This document shows positions 43,319 through 51,295 of a stretch of DNA of 64,000 nucleotides, one piece after another. The notes beneath the pieces are model-generated. The model was not told where the DNA came from. It did not search any database and was given only the letters and a program-made list of their open reading frames with translations. The position numbers were made by a program, and so were the translations under genes. Positions within the stretch are counted from its first letter, which is position 1; each line of letters opens with the position of its first letter. The DNA comes from JALZUR01 sp965205365 (GTDB lineage Bacteria > Bdellovibrionota > Bdellovibrionia > Bdellovibrionales > UBA1609). Where the stretch lies: assembly GCA_965205365.1 (NCBI GenBank), contig CBDBGT010000010.1, positions 1 to 64,000 of the forward strand, read 5' to 3'.

Positions 43319-45325
43319 ATGTTCACATTAGAAACACAACTTAAGCCCTCAGGAGACCAGCCAAGAGCAATTAAAGAAATTGTGAACAGATTTAAAGAAG
43401 GTATTAAAAGACAGACCTTACTAGGTGTCACAGGCTCAGGTAAAACTTTTACCATGGCCAATACCATCCAACATTTATCTGTTCCAACTTTAATCCTTGC
43501 TCCCAATAAAACATTAGCAGCCCAGCTTTATGTGGAGATGAAATCCCTTTTCCCAAAAAATGCTGTAGAGTATTTTGTTTCTTTTTATGATTACTATCAA
43601 CCAGAAGCCTATATTCCATCAACAAACACATTTATTGAAAAAGATTCAGCTATTAATGAGCAGATTGATAGGATGAGACATTCAGCAACCCATGGGCTTT
43701 TAACACGAAAAGATGTGATTATAGTAAGCTCAGTTTCTTGTATTTATGGACTAGGATCACCTGATGCCTATGAAGAAATGAGTATTGAGTTAAAACTCAA
43801 TTGTGAACTTAGAAGAGATCAGTTTTTAAGAGAACTGTTAAAAATCCAATACAACAGATCTGATGTAGATTTTCATCGTAGGACTTTTAGAGTTAGAGGG
43901 GATACTGTAGATATTTATCCAGCTTATGAAGAAAATAGAGTTTTAAGAGTTGAGTTTTTTGGAGATTTTATAGAACAACTTTCATGGGTTGACCCTGTTA
44001 GAGGAAAAACTTTAAAAAGAGTTCATACTGCCTCAATCCTTCCCGGGAGCCATTATGTAACTTTTCCAGAAAAACTTAAGGCTGCAGTAGATCAAATTAG
44101 AGAAGAGCTTAGGACGCGTATTGTTCATTATAAAAACCTTGGTGAAGAGGAGCTTAAAGAGCGTATAGAAAAAAGAACTTTATACGATCTTGAGATGATT
44201 GATGAATTAGGATTTTGTGCAGGAATTGAAAACTATTCAAGATATTTAACCGGCAGAGCCAGTGGAAAACCTCCACCAACGCTTTTAGAATACTTTCCTA
44301 AGAATTTTTTAACTATTATTGATGAATCTCATATAACAGTTCCTCAAGTTGGTGGAATGTATAAAGGTGATAGGGCTAGAAAATTAAACTTAGTAGAGCA
44401 TGGTTTTAGGCTTCCTTCAGCTTTAGACAATAGACCTTTAAACTTTAAAGAATTTAATAAAATAGTAGATAAGGTTGTTTATGTTTCAGCTACCCCTGGA
44501 AATTATGAACTTGAAAATACTAAAGGCCTTGTAACAGAACAAATTATTCGACCTACAGGTTTAGTAGATCCTCTTGTTAAAGTAAGGCCTGCAACATATC
44601 AAGTAGATGATGTTGTAGGTGAGTGTAAGAAAGTCATTGAAAAAGGCTTTAGAGTTTTACTTACAACGTTAACAAAAAGAAGTTCAGAAGACTTGTCAAA
44701 GTATATGACCTCTTTGGGGTTTAAGGTTAAATATTTACACTCTGATATTAAAACAATGGAAAGATCTGATATTTTAAGGGATCTGCGTTTAGGGGTATTT
44801 GATGTTTTAGTAGGTATTAACTTACTTAGAGAGGGGCTTGATTTACCTGAAGTGGCCTTTATTGGAATTTTAGATGCTGATAAAGAGGGTTTTTTAAGAT
44901 CAGAAAGCTCTTTAGTGCAAATAATAGGTCGAGCGGCAAGAAATTCAAAAGGCCGTGTAATTTTATATGGAGATAAAATTACTAATTCCATGAAAAAAGC
45001 TATTATTGAAACAGATAGAAGAAGAAAGATCCAAAAAGACTATAACAAAAAACATAAGATCGTCCCTAAAACTATTATTAAAAACATTAAAACTGGCTTA
45101 ACAGAAGCTTATATCGACGTCCATGGTGAAGATATTCAAGGAGGGATTGATCAGCTTAGAGAAAAAGTGGTTTCTTATAAGACTAAAAAAGGTGGACTTT
45201 TAAAAGAGTTTAAAAGATTAGAAAGTAAAATGAAAAAAGCTGCAGATAAACTAGATTTTGAAGAAGCAGCAAGAATTAGGGATGAAATAAAACGCCTTCA
45301 AATTATGGATTTGGAGCTTTCTTAA
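43319..45325 (+). CDS. uvrB: Excinuclease ABC subunit B
   Basis: The 668-residue helicase-like protein verifies DNA lesions in nucleotide excision repair. Walker A is GVTGSGKT (36-43), the beta-hairpin region contains YYQPEAYIPST, the Walker B-type box is TIIDESH, and motif VI is QIIGRAARNSKG. A C-terminal UVR domain (about 630-665) binds UvrC. It is followed without a gap by uvrC: the TAA at 45323-45325 abuts the next ATG. uvrA is not in the window. Confidence 0.97.
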   Translation: MFTLETQLKPSGDQPRAIKEIVNRFKEGIKRQTLLGVTGSGKTFTMANTIQHLSVPTLILAPNKTLAAQLYVEMKSLFPKNAVEYFVSFYDYYQPEAYIPSTNTFIEKDSAINEQIDRMRHSATHGLLTRKDVIIVSSVSCIYGLGSPDAYEEMSIELKLNCELRRDQFLRELLKIQYNRSDVDFHRRTFRVRGDTVDIYPAYEENRVLRVEFFGDFIEQLSWVDPVRGKTLKRVHTASILPGSHYVTFPEKLKAAVDQIREELRTRIVHYKNLGEEELKERIEKRTLYDLEMIDELGFCAGIENYSRYLTGRASGKPPPTLLEYFPKNFLTIIDESHITVPQVGGMYKGDRARKLNLVEHGFRLPSALDNRPLNFKEFNKIVDKVVYVSATPGNYELENTKGLVTEQIIRPTGLVDPLVKVRPATYQVDDVVGECKKVIEKGFRVLLTTLTKRSSEDLSKYMTSLGFKVKYLHSDIKTMERSDILRDLRLGVFDVLVGINLLREGLDLPEVAFIGILDADKEGFLRSESSLVQIIGRAARNSKGRVILYGDKITNSMKKAIIETDRRRKIQKDYNKKHKIVPKTIIKNIKTGLTEAYIDVHGEDIQGGIDQLREKVVSYKTKKGGLLKEFKRLESKMKKAADKLDFEEAARIRDEIKRLQIMDLELS

Positions 45326-47200
45326 ATGAATGAAGAACTGATTCCTGTAAAGGATCAAGCTGCCATGATGCCTAATGAGCCCGGTGTATATCTTATGAAA
45401 AGCCAGGCTGGAATTATTTTGTATATTGGTAAGGCTAGGATTTTAAGAAATAGGGTTAAATCATATTTTATAAAACAAAAAGGAAGGTCTTTAAGACTTA
45501 AACATTTAATTAGACAAATTATTAAAATTGATTATGTGATCACAAGCACGGAAGTTGAAGCATTTTTATTAGAAGCTTCTTTAATTAAAAAGCATAGACC
45601 TCGCTACAATATAAGACTTAAAGATGACAAATCATATCCTTATATAAGATGTAGTTTATCAGAAGAGTTTCCAAGATTCTACGTTTCTAGAAAAGTTTCA
45701 AACAATAAAGAAGACCTTTTTTATGGTCCGTTTACTTCTGGGCTTTTAGTTCGAGAAAATATTAAATTCCTAAACGGAGTTTATAAAATAAGAGACTGTT
45801 CTAATGGCTTTATGAAAATTAGAAAAAGACCCTGTTTAACTCATGAGATAAAAAGATGCACAGCTCCTTGTGTAGGAATGACCACACAAAGAAAATATCA
45901 AAACCAGATTAAAAAAGCAATTGCTTTTTTAGAAGGAGACACTAACCAGATTTTAAAGGAAGTTGAAAAAAATATGTATGAAGCCTCCTTAAAAAAAGAG
46001 TTTGAAAAAGCAGCTGAATATCGAGATCAATTAGAGGCTGCAAAAATTATTTTAGAAAAACAAATAGTTATTACAAGAGAAGATATAAATAGAGACGTGG
46101 TTTCTTATGTGACTGATGAAAAAGGCTCTTTAATTTCAATGATTCATACTAGAAAAGGAAGAGTGTTAGGGCAAAAAATTCATTTCTTAAGCAAACTCCA
46201 AATTGGTGTTAAAAATGAAAACTTAAGAGAAAAAGTACTCTCTTTTTTAAATCAATATTATATAGACAATTTTATTCCAGATGAAATACTCCTAGACCAG
46301 GATTTAGGAAGAGATTTAACTCGTTTATTTAAAGATGTATTAAAAGAAAGAAGCCAAAGGAACGTAAACATTACATATGCTCCAAACTCTAAGACTAAAG
46401 CAATTTTACACATGGCAAGAAAAAACGCCCTAGAACATTTAAAAAAACACATGGAAAAATTTAATAAACAGGAAAAAGCACTGCTTCAGATTAAAGAGAA
46501 GCTAGGACTTTTAGAAATTCCAGAGCGTATAGAATGTTATGACATTTCAAATTTTCAAGGAGATCAGTCTGTAGGAAGCCAGGTTGTTTTTAATGGAGGG
46601 GTTCCAAGTCCCCAAGATTATAGAATCTATAAAATTAAAACAATTATAGGCCCCGATGACTTTAACTCTTTAAAAGAAGTTTTAGCAAGAAGGTTTTCTC
46701 ATAATGAGTATCAAGATCCACAGTTAATAGTTATTGATGGCGGAAAAGGACAGCTCGCAAAAGCAGTTTCAATTTTAAAAACCTTAGGAAGACAGGATCT
46801 TGCGGTGGTAGGTTTAGTTAAATCTAGAGAAAAAGGTAGTTTTAAGGATTCAAAACTTAAAAGAACAAATGAAAGATTTTTTATACCAGGTCGAGCTAAT
46901 CCAGTGACATTTAAACTTTATAGTGAAGGACTTAGGATTTTAACAAATATTAGAGATGAAGCCCATAGGTTTGCCATTGCTCACCATAGAAAACTTCGAA
47001 ATAAAAAAATGATGGAAAGCGCTTTTGTTGGCATTTTAGGTTTTGGTCCTAAAAGACAAGAGCGGTTAACACAACTTTTAAAGACATCCTCTGATTGGAC
47101 ACTGATTACAGAAAAGACAATTATGGTAGAAACAAAAGCAAGCGCTAAAGTAGCTAAAGAAATTCTAATCCATTTACACAAAATGGTGAAAAAAGATTAA
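45326..47200 (+). CDS. uvrC: Excinuclease ABC subunit C
   Basis: The 624-residue nuclease makes both incisions around a lesion bound by UvrB. The order is normal: GIY-YIG domain (PGVYLMKSQAGIILYIGKAR, residues 19-38), a Cys cluster (CLTHEIKRCTAPC), a UVR domain (FEKAAEYRDQLEAAK), an RNase H-like endonuclease domain (ERIECYDISNFQG, LIVIDGGKGQL) and a helix-hairpin-helix end (GILGFGPKRQERL). It directly follows uvrB and is certainly co-transcribed. Confidence 0.97.
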   Translation: MNEELIPVKDQAAMMPNEPGVYLMKSQAGIILYIGKARILRNRVKSYFIKQKGRSLRLKHLIRQIIKIDYVITSTEVEAFLLEASLIKKHRPRYNIRLKDDKSYPYIRCSLSEEFPRFYVSRKVSNNKEDLFYGPFTSGLLVRENIKFLNGVYKIRDCSNGFMKIRKRPCLTHEIKRCTAPCVGMTTQRKYQNQIKKAIAFLEGDTNQILKEVEKNMYEASLKKEFEKAAEYRDQLEAAKIILEKQIVITREDINRDVVSYVTDEKGSLISMIHTRKGRVLGQKIHFLSKLQIGVKNENLREKVLSFLNQYYIDNFIPDEILLDQDLGRDLTRLFKDVLKERSQRNVNITYAPNSKTKAILHMARKNALEHLKKHMEKFNKQEKALLQIKEKLGLLEIPERIECYDISNFQGDQSVGSQVVFNGGVPSPQDYRIYKIKTIIGPDDFNSLKEVLARRFSHNEYQDPQLIVIDGGKGQLAKAVSILKTLGRQDLAVVGLVKSREKGSFKDSKLKRTNERFFIPGRANPVTFKLYSEGLRILTNIRDEAHRFAIAHHRKLRNKKMMESAFVGILGFGPKRQERLTQLLKTSSDWTLITEKTIMVETKASAKVAKEILIHLHKMVKKD

Positions 47201-47309
47201 TTTAACTTAATAAATAAAAAGATCGACATTTAAAATGTATAAGTTTAAAGTAGAAAAAAATGTTTAAAGGCTTCAAAAAGCTAATAAAAAAAATACGTTA
47301 AGGTTTAAT

Positions 47310-47672
47310 ATGAAAACTAAGAGTGATTACTTTATAAAGATTTTAGGAATGGGTTTAACAGGACCTAAGCTGACTTTAAAAAATGCGGTTAAACCCACAA
47401 AAAGTCAGTATTTATTTTATTGTAATAATAAAGATTATGAAAAAAATAAAGATTTTGTTCAAAAAATATTAAAAGCAAGCCAGAGAAATGATGAAATTGT
47501 TGCCTTGGATTTAAAAGAGCTTAAAAAGCTAAATCCACTAGAAGTGTTTAGTTTTGGAAAGAAAGTTCAACTTTCAGGAATAAAGGTTCAGTCTTTTCCA
47601 AGCTTTACAGAGATTTCTAAGAATGCGGATATAAAACTATCACTTTGGAATGAGTTAAAAAAAAGAATTTAA
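47310..47672 (+). CDS. Unknown 120-residue protein downstream of uvrC
   Basis: The protein is basic and mixed alpha/beta, with a central KDLKELKKLNPLEVFSFGKK-like region (actual: LDLKELKKLNPLEVFSFGKK). There is no signal peptide or membrane segment. The ATG at 47310 follows acgttaaggttta, a weak ribosome binding site. I cannot assign a family. The gap of 109 bases to uvrC leaves room for its own promoter. Confidence 0.5.
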   Translation: MKTKSDYFIKILGMGLTGPKLTLKNAVKPTKSQYLFYCNNKDYEKNKDFVQKILKASQRNDEIVALDLKELKKLNPLEVFSFGKKVQLSGIKVQSFPSFTEISKNADIKLSLWNELKKRI

Positions 47673-48134
47673 TTCTTAAAATTTAACAGTTTAGACTTAA
47701 TAGCATAATTTTTCACATAAGGCTTAAAGTATCTGCTCATAAAAATTCTTAGTTAAGCGTAAAACCAAATAAGATATAAAAAAAAACCCCCTACTACTAC
47801 TCTACCCCTTTTCCCCATTTTGCGGTTTATCTCAAACTAAGATTCATAAATGAAAACTGAGTTTTAAAACCCCTTACACTTAAGTATAAAAGACTTAGGA
47901 GTTACTTAGCGTATACGAAAGATACTCATACTCCGTTTATCCACCCAGAGTTTAAAGCTTATGTTGTCTAAAAAACTGAAAAAAGATCTAATAATTACTT
48001 ATAAGGCTCACCCTTGCTTTAATTGATGCTAATTCAAAAGGCCTATTGATGAGTATGTGACCTATGAAGTACCTTTTTTTAGCTTATAAGGCCTTCTAAG
48101 CCCATAAATTGAATTTGTAGGTATAAATTAACAG
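47673..48134. other. Intergenic stretch, no supported gene
   Basis: About 460 bases with no good frame. A pyrimidine-rich run (ccccctactactactctacc) lies at 47788-47807. Parts resemble decayed coding DNA in base pattern, but I recognise nothing. Confidence 0.4.
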
Positions 48135-48153
48135 CTGTAAAAAGATTTTACAG
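48135..48153 (+). promoter_or_regulatory. Perfect inverted repeat upstream of lipoprotein gene
   Basis: CTGTAAAA and TTTTACAG form 8-base arms around three bases. The site lies 71 bases before the start codon at 48225, just upstream of a possible promoter (ttgatt ... tatagac near 48186-48206). It looks like a repressor or activator operator. Confidence 0.45.
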
Positions 48154-48224
48154 TACAGGGCTAATATATAACCTCTAAAACTGGTATTGATTTTGCTCTA
48201 TAGACTCTATCCAGGGGGATAAGT

Positions 48225-49016
48225 ATGAAAAAGCTAAATCTTTTAAAGACTTTATTAGTAGGAATAACCTTTGGGTTAATGGGTTGTAATAACGGCGCAA
48301 ACTCAAACCCCATAACCACTATTCCAATAACTCCAACTAATCTTGTAAATTATATTAATGATAATGTTTATAATGGAAATCAATCTTCTATATTAACAAA
48401 ACTTGTAGGAGTGCATTCAGAATTAAATACCATATATAAACGTTTAGATATGGAGCTTAATATAGGCACAGTAATTGGTGACCATGAAGACATAGAGGCT
48501 AAGCAAGGTGGAGACATTACTATTCATAAGCAACATAGAAATGGTACAAAATCTTATAGTTATTTTACTTCAGGTGGAAATACTCTTAGTGATGTTAAAG
48601 AAAATTATTGGAGTTACAATTCAAATGATAGGCTTGTTTGGAGAGGTGTGTTTGAAGGTCCAACAGGAACTCTTGTCGTTGTTGTTGATGGTGTTTATGA
48701 ATCAGGTGATGGAAATGACCCTTTTGACTATATGAGTGGATCTGTTTGGTACAGACCATGGCCAATTGTTGAAAACACAGGGATCAATTCAAATAAGTGT
48801 TATATAAAAAGTGGAAGATTAGATTGTAAAAATCCTGCAGGACCGCTTATTAGGTGTTGGGATGTTTCACTAGGTCCATATGATTGTAGATTTAGTGTTT
48901 CAGAAGATTCACAAACTGTCACAGCTACAGGAAATCGATACTCTTCTGAGGGATATGAGAAAATAGCAGATTTTATTGACTTAAGTAGAGAAAAAACTTT
49001 TAAAGAAAGATATTAA
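48225..49016 (+). CDS. Lipoprotein of unknown function
   Basis: The 263-residue protein has a lipoprotein signal ending FGLMGC (Cys21), a low-complexity Pro/Thr/Ile linker and a beta-rich body. Cys pairs near the end (NKCYIKSGRLDCKNP, IRCWDVSLGPYDCRF) suggest disulfides in the periplasm or at the surface. The family is not recognised. A second lipoprotein gene follows after 19 bases, probably in the same operon. Confidence 0.65.
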   Translation: MKKLNLLKTLLVGITFGLMGCNNGANSNPITTIPITPTNLVNYINDNVYNGNQSSILTKLVGVHSELNTIYKRLDMELNIGTVIGDHEDIEAKQGGDITIHKQHRNGTKSYSYFTSGGNTLSDVKENYWSYNSNDRLVWRGVFEGPTGTLVVVVDGVYESGDGNDPFDYMSGSVWYRPWPIVENTGINSNKCYIKSGRLDCKNPAGPLIRCWDVSLGPYDCRFSVSEDSQTVTATGNRYSSEGYEKIADFIDLSREKTFKERY

Positions 49017-49035
49017 CAATTAAAGAAGGTGTCAT

Positions 49036-49599
49036 ATGAAAAAAGTAATAATTTTATTAACAACAGTAGTATTCTTATCAGGGTGTAGTGAATCATCAGA
49101 TGATCGAATAGTTTCACTAAACCCTATAGATTCAAATAGAAGGCCAGTAATAGGTACTCCTCCAAATAGAACAGGCGGTGGAAGCACCACAGTTCCAGCA
49201 ACTCCAGGTTTTACGCCTTCTGCTTATGGAGAAAATACACTTTTCCCTGAAAGTGATATTCAATTAGCCTTTCAGACAAATGCTAATGGTCAGGTTTTTT
49301 CAGAAGGTGAAATTAGATTATATGAAGGGTCTGGATATTTAGGCTGTATACTTCCAGCTGGTACTTATACCCTTGTAACAAGTATTCCTGGTAATGAAAA
49401 ACCAACAGTTCATAACTTTGGTGGAATCACTTTAAGCGCTACAGGTCCAGTTTTATTTACAGCGGTTTTAGAAAATTCTTTATCTAGACAAAACCCTGAT
49501 GGTGAATGGGTGATGCATGCAGACTTAAAGGTGAAATCTGTAGGCGGTGTGAGCTGTTCTAATTCAGGAATTTCACTTTCTTTTGGAATGCCTATTTAA
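49036..49599 (+). CDS. Lipoprotein of unknown function
   Basis: The 187-residue protein has a lipobox FLSGC (Cys17), a Thr/Pro/Gly-rich linker (about 40-65) and a beta-sandwich-like body (EIRLYEGSGYLGCILPAGTY). Two Cys in the body (GCILP, SCSN) may pair. It has its own ribosome binding site (aagaaggtg) and follows another lipoprotein gene after 19 bases. The function is unknown. Confidence 0.65.
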   Translation: MKKVIILLTTVVFLSGCSESSDDRIVSLNPIDSNRRPVIGTPPNRTGGGSTTVPATPGFTPSAYGENTLFPESDIQLAFQTNANGQVFSEGEIRLYEGSGYLGCILPAGTYTLVTSIPGNEKPTVHNFGGITLSATGPVLFTAVLENSLSRQNPDGEWVMHADLKVKSVGGVSCSNSGISLSFGMPI

Positions 49600-49652
49600 A
49601 ATTCAAAATAAAGTTTTTGAACTTTATTCTCAATATATGCTATATTCAACCT

Positions 49653-50546
49653 ATGCTTAAGTTGTGGGTTGAATTTTTTGAAGATTTAGAATTGGTTCGA
49701 GGCAGATCTCGCAACACCGTTTCTGCTTATAGAAGAGATCTTCTTTTATATGAAAAGTTTAAAAACACGTTAAAACCTATTACAGGGTATTATAATTTTT
49801 TACAAAAAAATGGTTTATCTACAAGATCTCAAGCAAGAGCAATTTCAAGCTTGAGAACTTATTTAAAATTTTTAGAAAGAAATGACATCTCAGCTTTAGA
49901 ACTTAGGGAGTTAAAACTTCCAAAAATTGAGAAGAAAGCTCCAAAAATAATTTCAATGGAAGAGTTTGATCAACTTGTTCAAGCAGCTACGGGGAAGAAT
50001 AAATCTGAAACTTTAAGAAATCAGCTTTCATTATATTTAATGTTTGGCTTAGGGTTGAGAGTTACAGAGTTGATATCTTTAGATGTTGAAAGTGTGCAAC
50101 TTGATGAAGGGACTTTAAGGGTTATTGGAAAAGGTTTAAAAGAAAGAATTCTTCCAATTAATAATGTTCTTTTAGAGATGTTGTTATCTTATTTAAAAGA
50201 TCATAGAACAGAAATTTGTTTTAATTTAAAAGAACGTGCTCTAATAGTGAATAAAAAATCTAATAGAGCATCTAGAATTGATATTTGGCGTTGGCTGGAT
50301 TCATGGTCAAAACTTGCAGGCTTTAAAGAGAGTATACACCCACATCAGTTTAGACATGCTTGTGCTACATCGCTTTTAGAAAGTGGTGCAAACTTAAGAT
50401 CAATTCAAATTCTTTTAGGTCATACAAGTCTTCAAACTACACAAATGTACACTGCTATTTCAAAAGGGCATTTAAATAAAACCCTTGATGAAAAACATCC
50501 TTTTGCTAATATCGATATGGGCCTAAAAGACTCTTCAAACAAATAA
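49653..50546 (+). CDS. XerC/XerD-type tyrosine recombinase
   Basis: I choose ATG 49653 (297 residues), because homologues begin just before WVEFFEDLELVRGRSRNTVSAY. The SAM-like core-binding domain spans about residues 1-85. The catalytic residues are all present: Arg136 (GLGLRVTEL), Lys160 (VIGKGLKER), His231 and Arg234 (HPHQFRHACA), His257 (LLGHTSLQ) and Tyr266 (TTQMYTAIS). Length and motifs fit the housekeeping recombinases that resolve chromosome dimers at dif, more than phage integrases. No dif-like site was identified in the window. Confidence 0.88.
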   Translation: MLKLWVEFFEDLELVRGRSRNTVSAYRRDLLLYEKFKNTLKPITGYYNFLQKNGLSTRSQARAISSLRTYLKFLERNDISALELRELKLPKIEKKAPKIISMEEFDQLVQAATGKNKSETLRNQLSLYLMFGLGLRVTELISLDVESVQLDEGTLRVIGKGLKERILPINNVLLEMLLSYLKDHRTEICFNLKERALIVNKKSNRASRIDIWRWLDSWSKLAGFKESIHPHQFRHACATSLLESGANLRSIQILLGHTSLQTTQMYTAISKGHLNKTLDEKHPFANIDMGLKDSSNK

Positions 50547-50754
50547 GATTATTTTAATAACTCAACGCACAAAAAATATAAATATCTAGAATTATTACTA
50601 AACGCTTCAAGTTTTTTTGTATAATTTACAAAAGTGTATTTTAGGTTTGATTACATAAGACTTTTTAGAATAGTTTAGCCCTCTGGAAAAACATTATATT
50701 AACTCTTTATTTTGAAGAGTTTAACGTAATTAAAAACAAACAGGAGGAAAAATA

Positions 50755-51150
50755 ATGAAAAAAACACTAATAATACTAATGGCGTCTATCCTATGGACAG
50801 GCTTACCGAGTTTTGCAGAGATGAACTTTACTAACGAATCTGAGATGACTGAAGCTGATCTAGAAGGCTGCCAGAAACTTGAGAAAGGAGAAGCACCCCA
50901 AAATCTTGGAGAAGTTCCAAAAGTTGTATTAGAATCTAGTGGTAAGCTTTTCTTATGCACTCTTGAGGCTGCTGGGCACCTAGTTAGCAAATTTGGTACT
51001 GGTGTTTTTCAAGTCGTTGGTAGAGTTGGAGGCGGTGTATGGAAGGTTGTTGATACTATCTTTGGACCTATCCTTAGACCTATCGGTAAATGGATTAAAA
51101 ACCTTCCAGGTGGAGAGCCCCGGCACCCATCTACAGGTGATAGAAGATAA
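50755..51150 (+). CDS. Small secreted protein, unknown
   Basis: The 131-residue protein has a clear signal peptide (MKKTLIILMASILWTGLPSFA) and a strong ribosome binding site (aggagg, 7 bases before the ATG). Residues 60-110 are an unusual Gly/Val-rich amphipathic run (GHLVSKFGTGVFQVVGRVGG, GVWKVVDTIFGPI), followed by a Pro/Gly/Arg tail. Such a segment could insert into membranes or oligomerise. Two strong terminators follow and a TATAAT-like box lies about 135 bases upstream, so it is a separate, probably well-expressed gene. Confidence 0.65.
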   Translation: MKKTLIILMASILWTGLPSFAEMNFTNESEMTEADLEGCQKLEKGEAPQNLGEVPKVVLESSGKLFLCTLEAAGHLVSKFGTGVFQVVGRVGGGVWKVVDTIFGPILRPIGKWIKNLPGGEPRHPSTGDRR

Positions 51151-51159
51151 ATAATTATT

Positions 51160-51225
51160 TTTAGCATTCATTATCAAATGAATGCTAAAAAAACTTAAAA
51201 GCACTAAATAGTTAGTGCTTTTTTT
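51160..51225 (+). terminator. Two consecutive Rho-independent terminators
   Basis: Hairpin one has arms tttagcattcat / atgaatgctaaa (51160-51188). Hairpin two has arms aagcactaa / ttagtgctt (51199-51220) followed by seven T residues. The second also has A residues on its left, so it can end minus-strand transcription of icd. Confidence 0.85.
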
Positions 51226-51295
51226 AATTAAACTCTCTTGGTGTTAAGATTTTATTCACCTAGACTTAAATTTAAAAAATACCTACAAATTAAAC

